DNA of 64,000 bases, taken from the NCBI RefSeq assembly GCF_027938815.1, contig NZ_CP115913.1, positions 2,824,001-2,888,000 of the forward strand, given 5' to 3'. Below the pieces are notes generated by a model that saw only the letters and a program-made list of their open reading frames with translations, had not been told where the DNA came from and did not search any database. Below are positions 1 through 9,209 of the stretch, one piece after another. Made by a program: the position numbers and the translations under genes. The stretch's first letter is position 1; each line of letters opens with the position of its first letter. The DNA comes from Oceanirhabdus sp. W0125-5. GTDB lineage: Bacteria > Bacillota > Clostridia > Clostridiales > Clostridiaceae.

Positions 1-632
1 TGAGAAATTTAATAGAAGAAAATGATGAACCTTTAAAAGGGATGGAAGAGTACAGCGAGGAAAACCATGTTCCTATTGTACAGCAAGAAGTTGCTAATTT
101 TTTAAAGGTTATGGTTACAATGAAGAAACCTAAGAAAATCTTGGAGTTAGGAACTGCAATAGGGTATTCTTCTATACTTATGTGTAAGGAATTAAACAAA
201 CAATGTGAAATTGTTACTATTGATAGAAATGATGAGATGGTTAAAATTGCTCAAGAGAATATTGAGAAATATGGATATAGTGAAAATATAACTATTATTC
301 ATGAAGAATGTCTTGAAGCTCTAGAAAAATTATCAGAAAGCCAAAAAGGTGAATATGATTTTATATTTATGGATGCAGGTAAAGGTCATTATAATCATTT
401 TTTACCCTTTTGTTTAGAACTTCTTAAGGATGATGGAATAATTATTTCTGATAACGTTTTATTCAGAGGAATGGTTGCAACGGATGATCTTGTGAAAAGA
501 AGAAAGATTACTATAGTTAAAAGAATGAGAAAATACTTAGAAATGATTTCAAAAGATAAAAATCTCTTAACAACAATTATTCCTATGGGTGACGGAATAG
601 CGATAACCACAAGGAGGGATAGTAGTGTTTAA
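1..632 (+). CDS. trmR: tRNA 5-hydroxyuridine methyltransferase (TrmR/YrrM type), 5' end cut off by the window
   Basis: This is a class I SAM-dependent O-methyltransferase of the family that methylates 5-hydroxyuridine at wobble position 34 of tRNA. The frame stays open from base 3 with no start codon, and the residues before the first ATG at 42 look like family sequence, so the real start lies upstream of the window. Visible motifs are the SAM-binding LELGTAIGYSS near base 155, the acidic MDAGKGHY near 370 and SDNVL near 450. Its last 8 bases overlap the GTG start of the next gene. The order methyltransferase, U32 protein, udk matches Bacillus yrrM-yrrN/O-udk. The exact substrate is inferred from family and context. 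Confidence 0.85.
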   Translation, partial: RNLIEENDEPLKGMEEYSEENHVPIVQQEVANFLKVMVTMKKPKKILELGTAIGYSSILMCKELNKQCEIVTIDRNDEMVKIAQENIEKYGYSENITIIHEECLEALEKLSESQKGEYDFIFMDAGKGHYNHFLPFCLELLKDDGIIISDNVLFRGMVATDDLVKRRKITIVKRMRKYLEMISKDKNLLTTIIPMGDGIAITTRRDSSV

Positions 633-1845
633 ACCAGAAATACTTGCACCAGCTGGAAATCTAGATAAGTTAAAAACAGCAATCAATTTTGGAGCAGATG
701 CTGTTTATTGTGGAGGTCATAAGCTGAATTTAAGAGCTTTTGCGAATAATTTTAATTATGATCAATTAAAAGAAGGTGTTGATTATGCACATGAAAGAGG
801 AAGAAAGGTATATGTAACATTAAATGCATTTCCTCATAATGAAGATTTTGAAGGTTTAGAGGCGTATCTTAAAGAATTAGAAGAGCTAAATGTTGATGCA
901 ATTATAATTGCGGATCCAGGGATATTTATGATAGCAAAGGAAACTGTTCCTAATTTAGAATTACATCTAAGCACACAGGCTAATACAGTTAATTATAGAA
1001 GTTGTCAATACTGGTATAAACAAGGTGTAAAAAGAATTGTTTTAGCAAGAGAACTTAATATGGATGAAATTAAGGAACTTAAGAAAAACTTACCTGAAGG
1101 TTGTGAAATTGAAGCGTTTGTTCATGGTGCAATGTGTATTTCTTATTCAGGTAGATGTTTATTATCAAATTACATGGTAGGAAGAGATGCTAATCGAGGG
1201 GCATGTGCTCAGCCGTGTAGATATAAGTATCATTTAATGGAAGAGAAAAGAAAAGAAGAGTTTTTCCCTGTTTATGAGGATGAAAGAGGTACATATATTA
1301 TGAATTCCAAAGATATGTGTATGATTGAACATATTCCAGCATTAGTTGAAGCAGGAATAGATTCTTTGAAAATTGAAGGAAGAATGAAGAGCATCTTTTA
1401 TGTAGCTTCAGTTGTAAAAGCTTATAGAGAAGCTCTAGATGCATACTTTGAAGACCCAAAGGGGTATGAATTTAACCCTAAATGGATGGAACTATTGATG
1501 AGACCAAGTCATAGAACATATCATACAGGATTTTATTTTGGTAGAGAGAATATGCAAGTTTATGATTCTTCTGCATATGAAAGAGAATACGACATCATTG
1601 GGATTGTAAGAAGCTATGATAATGGAATTGTTACAATTGAACAACGTAACAAGATCCTTAATAATGAGTCGGCTGAAGTAATGAAACCTAAAGGTGATAA
1701 TATTCACGTTCATCTTAAAAATATGAAAGATGAGAACGGGAATGAAATAGAATCTGCAAATAAACCTCAGATGATTTTTACTGCAGAGGTTGATGCACCT
1801 ATAGAAAAAAATGATATTATTGTAAAACGTAAGGGGGAAAAATAA
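625..1845 (+). CDS. trhP: U32-family tRNA hydroxylation protein (TrhP type)
   Basis: U32 'peptidase' family protein of 406 residues. Members of this group form 5-hydroxyuridine at tRNA position 34 from a prephenate-derived source rather than acting as proteases. The family signature runs from about residue 163 to 178 (EAFVHGAMCISYSGRC), and Cys171, Cys178, Cys194 and Cys198 give the expected four-cysteine set. The GTG start at 625 follows AAGGAGG and overlaps the methyltransferase stop; udk starts directly after its stop. Bacillus has two tandem paralogues (yrrN, yrrO), whereas only one is present here. The family call is firm; the tRNA role is inferred from family and neighbours. Confidence 0.88.
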   Translation: MFKPEILAPAGNLDKLKTAINFGADAVYCGGHKLNLRAFANNFNYDQLKEGVDYAHERGRKVYVTLNAFPHNEDFEGLEAYLKELEELNVDAIIIADPGIFMIAKETVPNLELHLSTQANTVNYRSCQYWYKQGVKRIVLARELNMDEIKELKKNLPEGCEIEAFVHGAMCISYSGRCLLSNYMVGRDANRGACAQPCRYKYHLMEEKRKEEFFPVYEDERGTYIMNSKDMCMIEHIPALVEAGIDSLKIEGRMKSIFYVASVVKAYREALDAYFEDPKGYEFNPKWMELLMRPSHRTYHTGFYFGRENMQVYDSSAYEREYDIIGIVRSYDNGIVTIEQRNKILNNESAEVMKPKGDNIHVHLKNMKDENGNEIESANKPQMIFTAEVDAPIEKNDIIVKRKGEK

Positions 1846-2463
1846 ATGAAGCATCCCGTAATAATCGGTATAACTGGTGGTTCAGGTTCAGGGAAGAGTA
1901 CTGTAACAAAGGAGATTTGTAACAAATTTAATGAAAATTTATCTATTTTGGAGATGGATTCTTATTATAAAGATCAAAGTCATTTAACTCCAGAGGAAAG
2001 AGTTAAAACAAACTATGACCACCCAGATGCTTTTGATACAGAGTTGTTAGTTAGCCACATAAAAAGTTTGATGAATGGTGAAGAAATCGAAAAACCAATT
2101 TATGATTTTACTATTCATAATAGAGTGGCAGAAACAATTAAGGTAGAGCCAAAGAGTATAATAATAGTTGAAGGTATTTTGGTTCTAGATGATGAATTAT
2201 TAAGGGAACAATTAGATATAAAGCTATATGTTGATACGGACCCGGATGTAAGATTTATCAGAAGATTAGTTAGGGACATTGAGGAAAGAGGCAGAAGTAT
2301 GGAATCTGTCATTGAACAATATCTTAATGTAGTAAGACCAATGCACATGCAATTTATTGAACCAACAAAAAGATATGCTGATATAATTATTCCAGAAGGT
2401 GGATATAATAAAGTTGCAATTGATTTAATAACTTCAAAAATTAAGCAGATTATTCAAGATTAA
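1846..2463 (+). CDS. udk: uridine kinase
   Basis: Uridine/cytidine kinase of pyrimidine salvage, phosphorylating uridine or cytidine to the monophosphate in the cytosol. The P-loop GGSGSGKS is at residues 11-18, followed by EMDSYYKD, the YDHPDAFD substrate region and a [12 protein letters not shown] lid segment. At 205 residues it is of normal length. It starts immediately after the trhP stop, with GGGGG overlapping the end of that gene as ribosome site, so it is the third gene of the operon and is followed by a strong terminator. Confidence 0.96.
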   Translation: MKHPVIIGITGGSGSGKSTVTKEICNKFNENLSILEMDSYYKDQSHLTPEERVKTNYDHPDAFDTELLVSHIKSLMNGEEIEKPIYDFTIHNRVAETIKVEPKSIIIVEGILVLDDELLREQLDIKLYVDTDPDVRFIRRLVRDIEERGRSMESVIEQYLNVVRPMHMQFIEPTKRYADIIIPEGGYNKVAIDLITSKIKQIIQD

Positions 2464-2490
2464 AAAAGAACATTTTTATGTTCTTTTTTT
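2464..2490 (+). terminator. rho-independent terminator after udk
   Basis: Stem AAAGAACAT/ATGTTCTTT with a 3-4 base loop, followed by a run of T; it closes the trmR-trhP-udk operon. Confidence 0.9.
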
Positions 2491-2741
2491 AAATTCTCTG
2501 TATTAGTACCTTGAAGTTTAAATTTCCTTCTATAATAATATTTAGTTAGTTAGTGAAAATAATCTTTTATTAATGAAAATGAGAGAAAATTTTAATTTTA
2601 TTATAAAACTATTGAATAATTTCTAAAAAGTGACGATAATAAAAGAGTAATATTTTTATTTCTAAATAAACATAAATTAGGTAACATTTCTCTTAATATC
2701 ATCATATTATAGTAATAAGCAGTGTTTTAGGAGGAAATATA

Positions 2742-3458
2742 GTGATTTTTTTAAGTTACTTGATTGAACTTATTGGTGATATGACACTCTTAACAGCTTA
2801 CATCACTGGGGGGAATTCTTTTCCACAACCTCTAAGTGAAAAAGAGGAAAAATATTATTTAAACAAACTTAAAGATGGAGATTTAATAGCAAAAAACGTT
2901 CTTGTAGAGAGAAATTTGAGGCTTGTGGCGCACATAGTGAAAAAGTATTCTTATTCATATAAGGAAGTGGATGATCTCATCTCAATAGGAACAGTAGGAT
3001 TGATAAAAGCTATAGATTCATTTGATAGTGAAAAGGGTACGCGGTTAGCCACATATGCGGCTAGGTGCATAGAAAATGAGATTCTAATGTTTATAAGGTA
3101 TAGAACCAAAAATAAAGCTGAAATATTTTTACAGGATCCAATAGGAATAGATAAAGAAGGTAATGAGATATCTTTAATGGACGTTTTAAGTTCTGAAGAA
3201 GATTCTATAATTGAAATTGTAGAGAATAAAATTCAGGTTAAGAGGTTATATAAAGAGATTAATGAATCGCTAAAGGAAAGAGAAAAAATAATTATTCAGT
3301 TGAGATATGGGTTAAATAATGGAAAACCCAAGACTCAAAGAGAAATAGCAAAATTATTGGGAATTTCAAGATCTTATGTTTCAAGAATTGAAAAGAGGGC
3401 ACTAAAAAAACTAAACAAAGAACTTGATAACCCAATTAAGAAAAATAACAAAGAATGA
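2742..3458 (+). CDS. sigK: sporulation sigma factor sigma-K precursor, uninterrupted
   Basis: Late mother-cell sigma factor made as a pro-protein. About 20 hydrophobic N-terminal residues precede NSFPQPLSEKEE, matching the SigK pro-sequence junction. Region 2 contains NLRLVAHIVKKYSYSYKEVDD and [14 protein letters not shown]; region 4 has TQREIAKLLGISRSYVSRIEKRALKKL. The GTG start follows AGGAGG. The gene is continuous, with no skin-type element splitting it as in B. subtilis or C. difficile, so no recombinase is needed for expression. Its place directly before pilT-ftsA-ftsZ is the usual clostridial arrangement. The processing protease is not in the window. Confidence 0.95.
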   Translation: MIFLSYLIELIGDMTLLTAYITGGNSFPQPLSEKEEKYYLNKLKDGDLIAKNVLVERNLRLVAHIVKKYSYSYKEVDDLISIGTVGLIKAIDSFDSEKGTRLATYAARCIENEILMFIRYRTKNKAEIFLQDPIGIDKEGNEISLMDVLSSEEDSIIEIVENKIQVKRLYKEINESLKEREKIIIQLRYGLNNGKPKTQREIAKLLGISRSYVSRIEKRALKKLNKELDNPIKKNNKE

Positions 3459-3510
3459 TAAGAATTTATTCTTTAAAGGGGATTATTATTTACTTGAAGG
3501 AGGAAAAATC

Positions 3511-4566
3511 ATGATACCATTAAAGGAACTTTTGGAGACTACAATACAGTGCAACGCATCAGATTTACATCTAACAGTTGGGGCAAGTCCTAATGTTAGA
3601 GTAAATGGAGAACTTCAAAAGTTGAATAATAAGAAGCTAATGCCGTTAGATACAGAAGAATATGCTAAAGAAATTCTTCAAGATAAATTTGACGAATATA
3701 TGGAGATGGGAGAATTTGATATTTCATTTTCAATTTCAGGATTAGGTAGATTTAGGGTTAATGTATATAAACAAAGAGGAAGTCATGCTATAGCTATTAG
3801 AGTGGTAGGACAAAAAATCCCTTCACTAAAGGAGTTGAATATGCCGCAAGCACTTAAGGAACTTTGTGAAGAACAGAGAGGATTAGTGCTTATTACTGGT
3901 CCTACAGGAAGTGGTAAGAGTACCACTCTAGCAGCTATGGTAAATGAGATTAATAATAATAGATCTGCTCATATTATTACTCTTGAAGATCCTATAGAAT
4001 ATTTGCATAAACATAGTAAATCCATTGTTAATCAGAGGGAGATAGGAAAAGATAGTACAAGCTATCATAGAGCATTAAGAGCCATATTAAGAGAGGATCC
4101 TGATGTTATTCTAGTTGGGGAAATGAGGGATCTAGAAACAATTTCTATAGCATTAACAGCAGCTGAGACAGGACATTTGGTTTTATCTACGCTCCATACT
4201 GTTGGAACAGTTAAGACGATTGACAGGATAATTGATGTATTCCCTCCTCATCAACAACAACAAATAAAGGTTCAATTAGCTGCAGTTTTAAAAGGGGTTG
4301 TTTCGCAGCAACTAATTCCTGGAACTGAGGGGAATGGAAGAATCTGTGCTCAAGAAGTAATGAAAAATACAAATGCTATACAGAATTTAATTAGAGAAGG
4401 AAAGACACATCAAATAGAATCATTAATTCAAACAGGTTCAAAATATGGTATGAAAACTATGGATATGTGCTTAGCGGATCTATGTAAGAAAGGCATTATA
4501 TCAAAAGAAGATGCTATTAAATTTTCTATTGATCACTCTATGCTAAATAGGTTGTTGGTTTTCTAA
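3511..4566 (+). CDS. pilT: type IV pilus retraction ATPase PilT
   Basis: Hexameric secretion-family ATPase that powers pilus retraction at the inner face of the membrane. From the ATG at 3511 (spaced correctly after GGAGG) the protein has 351 residues, the normal PilT length; an upstream in-frame extension to 3424 would overlap sigK and has no ribosome site. Visible are the N-terminal PAS-like domain, Walker A GPTGSGKST at 130-138, the Asp box ITLEDPIEYLH, Walker B AILREDPDVILVGEMRD and the His box TAAETGHLVLSTLHT. No pilin or PilB gene is near, as is common for this locus. Confidence 0.94.
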   Translation: MIPLKELLETTIQCNASDLHLTVGASPNVRVNGELQKLNNKKLMPLDTEEYAKEILQDKFDEYMEMGEFDISFSISGLGRFRVNVYKQRGSHAIAIRVVGQKIPSLKELNMPQALKELCEEQRGLVLITGPTGSGKSTTLAAMVNEINNNRSAHIITLEDPIEYLHKHSKSIVNQREIGKDSTSYHRALRAILREDPDVILVGEMRDLETISIALTAAETGHLVLSTLHTVGTVKTIDRIIDVFPPHQQQQIKVQLAAVLKGVVSQQLIPGTEGNGRICAQEVMKNTNAIQNLIREGKTHQIESLIQTGSKYGMKTMDMCLADLCKKGIISKEDAIKFSIDHSMLNRLLVF

Positions 4567-4702
4567 AAAAGTACATATTTTAAGTATTAAGTAATTAATA
4601 TAAAGATATTTTAAATTTAAACAAAAATATAAAAAAATTTAGAGGAAATAATAAGTTTATGTTGAATATAGTACAGAGGGTTTTCTTAAGGAGGTTTAGT
4701 CC

Positions 4703-5959
4703 ATGAATGAATATGTTATTGGAATAGACATCGGTTCATCAAAAATTTATGCGGCAGTTGGTAAAATAGATAGCGAGGAAAACCTACAAATCATGGGAAT
4801 CAGTTCTTCTAAATGTGAAGGTTTAAATAAAGGTATAGTTATTGATATTGAGAGTACTGCTAAATCAATACTCAAGTGTAAGGAACAACTTCAAAAAATG
4901 GTTGAGAAGGATTTTAGCTCTGCGTATCTAGTTGTTCCAGGTGGAATTTGTGAGTTGGTTGAGAGCAAAGGTGTTGTTGCTATAAGTGCTAATGAAAATA
5001 CAGTAACTAAAAAGGATAAAGAAAGAGCTATTGAAGCTTCAAAATTTATATCTATAACAAGTGATAAAGAGGTTATTGGAGTTATTCCAGAGGATTATGT
5101 AATTGATGATTATGATATGATAAAAGATCCTATTGGAATGACAGGTAATAAACTTGAAGCAAATGTAAAAGTTGTAACTGCTAGATCAAGTGTTGTTAAC
5201 AATCTAATAAAATCTGTTGAAGCTGTTGGATTAACTGTTAAAGGGTTAGAGTTAAAACCTGTAGCAGCTGGGAGTGTAGTTCTATCTCAAGAGGAAAAAC
5301 GTTTTGGAGCGGCTTTAGTAGATGTTGGTGCTGAAACAATTGATTTATCTGTTTTTTCAAACGGGAAATTGTGTTATACTTCTAGTATACCTTTTGGTGG
5401 TAAAACAATCACTAATGATTTATCTGTTGGATTGAAAATTTCAATGGATGAAGCAGAAAATATGAAGTTGAAGTATGGTACTCTTAAAAAGGATGTATCA
5501 AATGAAATTTTCACATGCAATAATATTCTAGGGGAATTTATAGAAGTGAAGCATGGCTTTTTAGTTGATATTATTGAAGCTCGTGTTGCGGAACTTTTGG
5601 AATTTGTTAAAGCTGAGCTTGAAAAAAGTGGGTATGAAAAATCTATTGAACGTGTAATTTTAGTAGGTGGAGGTATAACTCTATTTAAAGGTATAAAAGA
5701 AGTAGGGGAAAAAATACTCAATAAGCCAGTGAGAATTGGTTCACCTGATTACATAGGTGCTGCTAGTCCTTTATTTTCTAATGTAGTAGGTGTGCTAAAA
5801 AATGCTATAGATGAAAATACTAAAGCTAGTAATAGAAAAAAAGCTGTTCACGATTTTACAGACGATGATTTAGATGATGATTATGATGATGAAATTTATG
5901 CTGAGAGAAAAGGCTTAGCTAAGAGAATAAAAAACATTTTTTCAAATCTTTTTAGTTAA
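4703..5959 (+). CDS. ftsA: cell division protein FtsA
   Basis: Actin-like protein that tethers FtsZ to the membrane. The N-terminal phosphate-binding motif IGIDIGSSKI, the central ALVDVGAETIDLSVF and a late ILVGGGITLFKGI loop define the actin fold. An acidic stretch (TDDDLDDDYDDE) serves as linker before a C-terminal amphipathic helix, KGLAKRIKNIFSNLFS, the expected membrane-targeting sequence. AAGGAGG precedes the ATG. ftsZ begins 12 bases after the stop, so the two are co-transcribed. Confidence 0.94.
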   Translation: MNEYVIGIDIGSSKIYAAVGKIDSEENLQIMGISSSKCEGLNKGIVIDIESTAKSILKCKEQLQKMVEKDFSSAYLVVPGGICELVESKGVVAISANENTVTKKDKERAIEASKFISITSDKEVIGVIPEDYVIDDYDMIKDPIGMTGNKLEANVKVVTARSSVVNNLIKSVEAVGLTVKGLELKPVAAGSVVLSQEEKRFGAALVDVGAETIDLSVFSNGKLCYTSSIPFGGKTITNDLSVGLKISMDEAENMKLKYGTLKKDVSNEIFTCNNILGEFIEVKHGFLVDIIEARVAELLEFVKAELEKSGYEKSIERVILVGGGITLFKGIKEVGEKILNKPVRIGSPDYIGAASPLFSNVVGVLKNAIDENTKASNRKKAVHDFTDDDLDDDYDDEIYAERKGLAKRIKNIFSNLFS

Positions 5960-5971
5960 GGAGGTAGTGTT

Positions 5972-7111
5972 GTGCTTGATTTTGATGTAGATGTACAAGA
6001 TTTTGCTAAAATAAAAGTCATCGGTTGCGGTGGCGGTGGAAATAATGCTGTTAACAGAATGATTATTGAAGGATTAAGAAACGTTGAATTTATCGGGATT
6101 AATACAGATAAGCAGGCATTATTATTGTCTCAGGCAAACCAAAAAATCCAAATAGGAGACAAGCTAACAAAAGGGCTTGGAGCGGGTGCGAATCCTTCAA
6201 TTGGTAAAAAGGCAGCCGAAGAGAGTAGAGAAGAAATTGAACAAGCTATAAAAGGTGCTGACATGGTCTTTATTACTGCTGGTATGGGCGGTGGAACTGG
6301 AACAGGAGCTGCTCCAGTGGTAGCTGAAATTGCCAAGGCAATGAACATACTTACAGTTGGTGTTGTAACAAAACCATTCCCATTTGAGGGAAGAAAAAGA
6401 ATGATGCAAGCAGAAATGGGTATTAAAGAATTAAAAGATAAAGTAGATACTCTTGTTACTATCCCTAATGAAAGACTTCTAATGATGGTAGATAAGAAAA
6501 CATCATTAATGGAAGCATTTAAAGTGGCAGATGATGTATTAAGACAAGGTGTTCAAGGTATATCAGACTTGATTACTATTCCAGGATTAGTTAACCTTGA
6601 CTTTGCTGACGTTAGAACAATAATGCAAGATAAAGGCTTAGCGCATATGGGAGTTGGTAAAGCAAGTGGAGAGAGTAGAGCTGCTGATGCAGCAAAACAA
6701 GCAATCTCAAGTCCACTTCTTGAAACATCTATTGTAGGTGCTACAGGGGTGCTGTTAAATGTTACAGGTGGCCCAGATTTAGGATTATTAGAGATAAATG
6801 AAGCTGCTGAAATTGTTCAAGAAGCTGCAGATATGGATGCTAACATAATATTTGGTGCTGTAATTGATGAGAATATTAAAGATGAAATAAGAATTACTGT
6901 AATAGCTACAGGGTTTGAAAAAGATAAGATTGTGGAAGAACCACAAGTTAATTCTTCAATTACTGTATCTAAAACAGAAGAAATTAAAGAAGAAGAGTGT
7001 GAAAAGATAGATGTTAAGGAAATTGAAGAAAAGGTAGAAGAGAAGAAAAATTATGATTTTAACTCTCCAGATCTTGAAATTCCAGCATTTTTAAGAAGAA
7101 GAAACAACTAA
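5972..7111 (+). CDS. ftsZ: cell division GTPase FtsZ
   Basis: Tubulin-like GTPase that assembles the division ring. The G-box [13 protein letters not shown] lies at about 18-30 and the tubulin signature GGGTGTG at 106-112. After a variable acidic linker rich in Glu and Lys (about 320-365), the conserved C-terminal peptide [11 protein letters not shown] is present, which binds FtsA and other partners. The start is GTG, after AAGGAGG. A strong terminator follows. Confidence 0.97.
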   Translation: MLDFDVDVQDFAKIKVIGCGGGGNNAVNRMIIEGLRNVEFIGINTDKQALLLSQANQKIQIGDKLTKGLGAGANPSIGKKAAEESREEIEQAIKGADMVFITAGMGGGTGTGAAPVVAEIAKAMNILTVGVVTKPFPFEGRKRMMQAEMGIKELKDKVDTLVTIPNERLLMMVDKKTSLMEAFKVADDVLRQGVQGISDLITIPGLVNLDFADVRTIMQDKGLAHMGVGKASGESRAADAAKQAISSPLLETSIVGATGVLLNVTGGPDLGLLEINEAAEIVQEAADMDANIIFGAVIDENIKDEIRITVIATGFEKDKIVEEPQVNSSITVSKTEEIKEEECEKIDVKEIEEKVEEKKNYDFNSPDLEIPAFLRRRNN

Positions 7112-7114
7112 TAA

Positions 7115-7160
7115 AAAAAGGGTTGTATCAAAATGAATCATTTTGATACAACTCTTTTTT
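7115..7160 (+). terminator. rho-independent terminator after ftsZ
   Basis: Long perfect stem GGTTGTATCAAAATG/CATTTTGATACAACTC-like arms around a short loop, followed by TTTTTT. A repeat element starts one base further on. Confidence 0.95.
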
Positions 7161-7285
7161 AGTTGAAAGTTGACAGTGGACAGTTGACAACGAATGACAT
7201 TTCTCTCCGAGAAATTTTAATTATATTAGTCCTTGGACAACGTGAGGGAGACTCGCTTCATTTTGATGAAACATTGTGGTTTAAA
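7161..7285 (+). repeat. heptad-arm multi-hairpin element, copy 1, left half
   Basis: The left terminal arm at 7161-7192 is a run of 7-bp units (GTTGAAA, GTTGACA, GTGGACA, GTTGACA). It is followed by hairpin A (TTTCTCTCCGAGAAA, 7200-7214), a decayed hairpin B (7228-7240) and hairpin C (7255-7272). The element then stops in its central hairpin near 7285 and resumes at 8004. Its right arm at 8097-8129 is the reverse complement of this arm with two mismatches in 32 bases. Confidence 0.85.
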
Positions 7286-7322
7286 TAAAAGGATATATTT
7301 AAAAATAGAGTTGATGAAATGA

Positions 7323-7357
7323 AAAATTTAAGGGAGCCTACAAATAGACTCCCTTAA
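7323..7357 (-). terminator. terminator of the VOC-fold gene
   Basis: On the minus strand, stem AAGGGAG/CTCCCTT with a 12-base loop, followed by a short T-rich stretch, just past the stop codon of the minus-strand gene. Confidence 0.7.
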
Positions 7358-7383
7358 ATTATCAGTAGAATATTGTACAGTAA

Positions 7384-7803
7384 TTAGCATTTGTTCTCTG
7401 TCATCAGTTCCCATCTCATGCCAAATTTATCTATTAAAGATGCAAAGCAACTGCTGTATGTAGTTTCTTGTAATGGATGAATAACCTTAGCATCATCAAT
7501 TAGTATATTGTAAGCATTTTTAACATCACTTGAGCACTCAAAGGTAATTACAATAGAAATACTCTGACCTTTTGGAATTTCATCTGTAGAATCATTAAAC
7601 ATAAAACGTTGAGTTCCTATAACCATTTCAGCATGGTAAACATAGTTTTTCTCCCTATCTGATAACCCTTCAATACACATGTCTTTTGGATTGGCATCCC
7701 TATAACGAATAAGCATAAGTAAATTCCCATTAAATGCTTTTTGATATAACTTTAAGGCTTCTTCACAATTACCATTGAAATGATAATTTGGTGTAACTAA
7801 CAT
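7384..7803 (-). CDS. VOC (glyoxalase/bleomycin-resistance fold) protein, PhnB/YjdN-like
   Basis: A 139-residue single-domain VOC protein of the PhnB/3-demethylubiquinone-methyltransferase-like group, starting LVTPNYHFNGNCEEALKLYQKAF and ending with LIDKFGMRWELM, both typical. It includes YVYHAEMVIGTQRFMFND, where members usually have a metal- or substrate-facing strand. No substrate can be assigned from sequence. The ATG at 7803 follows GAGGGAGGG on the minus strand. It points against both neighbours and sits, with its own terminator, exactly between the two halves of a repeat element, so it looks like an inserted passenger. Confidence 0.85.
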   Translation of the reverse strand: MLVTPNYHFNGNCEEALKLYQKAFNGNLLMLIRYRDANPKDMCIEGLSDREKNYVYHAEMVIGTQRFMFNDSTDEIPKGQSISIVITFECSSDVKNAYNILIDDAKVIHPLQETTYSSCFASLIDKFGMRWELMTENKC

Positions 7804-8003
7804 ATTGTATCCCTCCCTCTATTATCCTAAATACATTATGTCCACTATTTATTTATAACAATTTATTGTCCTTTACAATGGAATATTATGTACTTTAATT
7901 ATTATATATTATATTTATTATACAAAATATTCACAACAATTAAAATATCTTACAACTCAATCGTTGTTTAATTTCAATATGATTCTTAAATATTTATCAT
8001 TTA

Positions 8004-8129
8004 TAAATACAATATTTTATCTCAAGAAGAAATGAGTAAAATCCCTTTGCTCTAAAGAACAATAAAATGTAGTTTCTGCGCAAGCAGAAACATCCTACGT
8101 TGTCAACTGTCCACTGTCAATTGTCAACT
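8004..8129 (+). repeat. heptad-arm multi-hairpin element, copy 1, right half
   Basis: Continues the order seen in intact copies: second half of the central hairpin, hairpin D (decayed, 8011-8036), GAGTAAAA, hairpin E (TTGCTCTAAAGAACAA, 8047-8062), hairpin F (GTTTCTGCGCAAGCAGAAAC, 8072-8091), then the right arm (8097-8129). Together with 7161-7285 it reconstructs one full element of about 250 bases. The remaining bases 7804-8003 and 8130-8270 are AT-rich and show no gene. Confidence 0.85.
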
Positions 8130-8274
8130 TCTTTTAAAGGGTTTTATTGTTATTAAAATCTTACAAATTACAAAGAATTTTATTGTATTCAAACTTAATT
8201 AGACCCTAGTCTATCAAACTGTGTTGGTAAATGTAATAAAAAACGAAATGAAAAGATATTTATTGAGGGTAAAA

Positions 8275-8307
8275 TTGACAAAATTTTGAAAAAGAACAGT
8301 GTATAAT
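8275..8307 (+). promoter_or_regulatory. spoIIG operon promoter with long spacer
   Basis: TTGACA at 8275-8280 and TATAAT at 8302-8307 are separated by 21 bp, too far for ordinary sigma-A use. The B. subtilis spoIIG promoter is known for a 22-bp spacer and depends on Spo0A bound around the -35. Two TTGAMA motifs 11 bp apart (8275 and 8286) are candidate degenerate Spo0A boxes. The expected start near 8314 leaves a very short leader before spoIIGA. Confidence 0.8.
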
Positions 8308-8327
8308 GTATTACAAGGGTGATGTAT

Positions 8328-9146
8328 ATGGGTGTGTATATTGATGTCTTTATTTTAGAAAATCTTATTATTAATTATTTCTTACTTTTAATAACTGGGA
8401 AGGTTCAAAAAAAAAGAATATGTATTTGGAGGTGTGTTTTAGGAGCTTTAGCAGGTGTTATATATGGAATTATTTTCTTGGTTATTCATATCGGATTATT
8501 AAGTAATATAATCATGAAACTCATTATTGGGCTAATAATGGTTATGATTGCATTTAAAAAGAGAGAAATAGGAGTAAAGCAATTATTAAAGCTATGGCTG
8601 ATATTTTTAACTGTGAGTTTTGTTTTAAGTGGCGCTTGTTTATTTATTCATGTATCACTAGGTAAAGGTGTAATATTTAATGGAATGATACTTAATTTTA
8701 CATATAAAGGACTCATACTTGCAGTATTAGTAATTGCAATATTTTTTGAAAGGATTTTTTATTTTATAAATGAACATAGGATTAAAGAGCAGTATATGTA
8801 CACAATAAAAATAATTAAAGAAAATGTAGGAATTACTTTTAAAGCACTTTTAGATACAGGTAATTTTTTAACAGAACCCATAAGCGGTAAAGACGTAATT
8901 GTTATAGAGGAAATGAAATATATGGAGTTCAATATTAATCAAGAAAACTGTTATAGAATTCCTTATAGTTCTGTGAGTAACAAAGTTGAATACTTATATG
9001 GGTTTGAACCAGATGAAGTAAAAATAATTAACAATAAAGGTGAGGAAAATGAACTGATTAACGTTTTGATAGCTGGCAAAAAAGGGGGATTTCAAGAAAG
9101 TTTTCAGGGGGTTTTACCAAGTAATATTTTATTACAATTGAAGTGA
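8328..9146 (+). CDS. spoIIGA: sigma-E processing protease SpoIIGA
   Basis: Membrane-bound aspartyl protease that cleaves pro-sigma-E in the mother cell after a forespore signal. The N-terminal half has about five hydrophobic segments (roughly 8-25, 35-55, 60-78, 88-110, 126-146); the C-terminal domain carries the catalytic FKALLDTGNFL motif with Asp176. It starts MGVYIDVFILENLIINYF, as is typical. I choose ATG 8328 because AAGGGTG sits six bases before it; GTG 8319 and ATG 8322 are in frame but too close to the expected transcript start. sigE follows, giving the classical spoIIG operon. Confidence 0.94.
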   Translation: MGVYIDVFILENLIINYFLLLITGKVQKKRICIWRCVLGALAGVIYGIIFLVIHIGLLSNIIMKLIIGLIMVMIAFKKREIGVKQLLKLWLIFLTVSFVLSGACLFIHVSLGKGVIFNGMILNFTYKGLILAVLVIAIFFERIFYFINEHRIKEQYMYTIKIIKENVGITFKALLDTGNFLTEPISGKDVIVIEEMKYMEFNINQENCYRIPYSSVSNKVEYLYGFEPDEVKIINNKGEENELINVLIAGKKGGFQESFQGVLPSNILLQLK

Positions 9147-9209
9147 AAAAATCTGTTGAACTAAGTATTTTAAATACTAATATTTTTTACTTTGAAGAGG
9201 GGGATAAAT

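Noticed and set aside
1492-1854. Long minus-strand open frame opposite trhP
   Set aside because: It is antisense to a clear U32 gene, rich in Ile/Phe/Cys as expected for reverse-strand reading of AT-rich genes, and has no ribosome site.
2742-3458. Possible skin-type interruption of sigK
   Set aside because: The gene is continuous from pro-sequence to region 4 with no recombinase nearby.
7161-8129. CRISPR array or transposon ends from the repeated GTTGACA units
   Set aside because: Units are 7 bp in tandem without spacers, no cas or transposase gene is near, and the two ends are inverted rather than direct.
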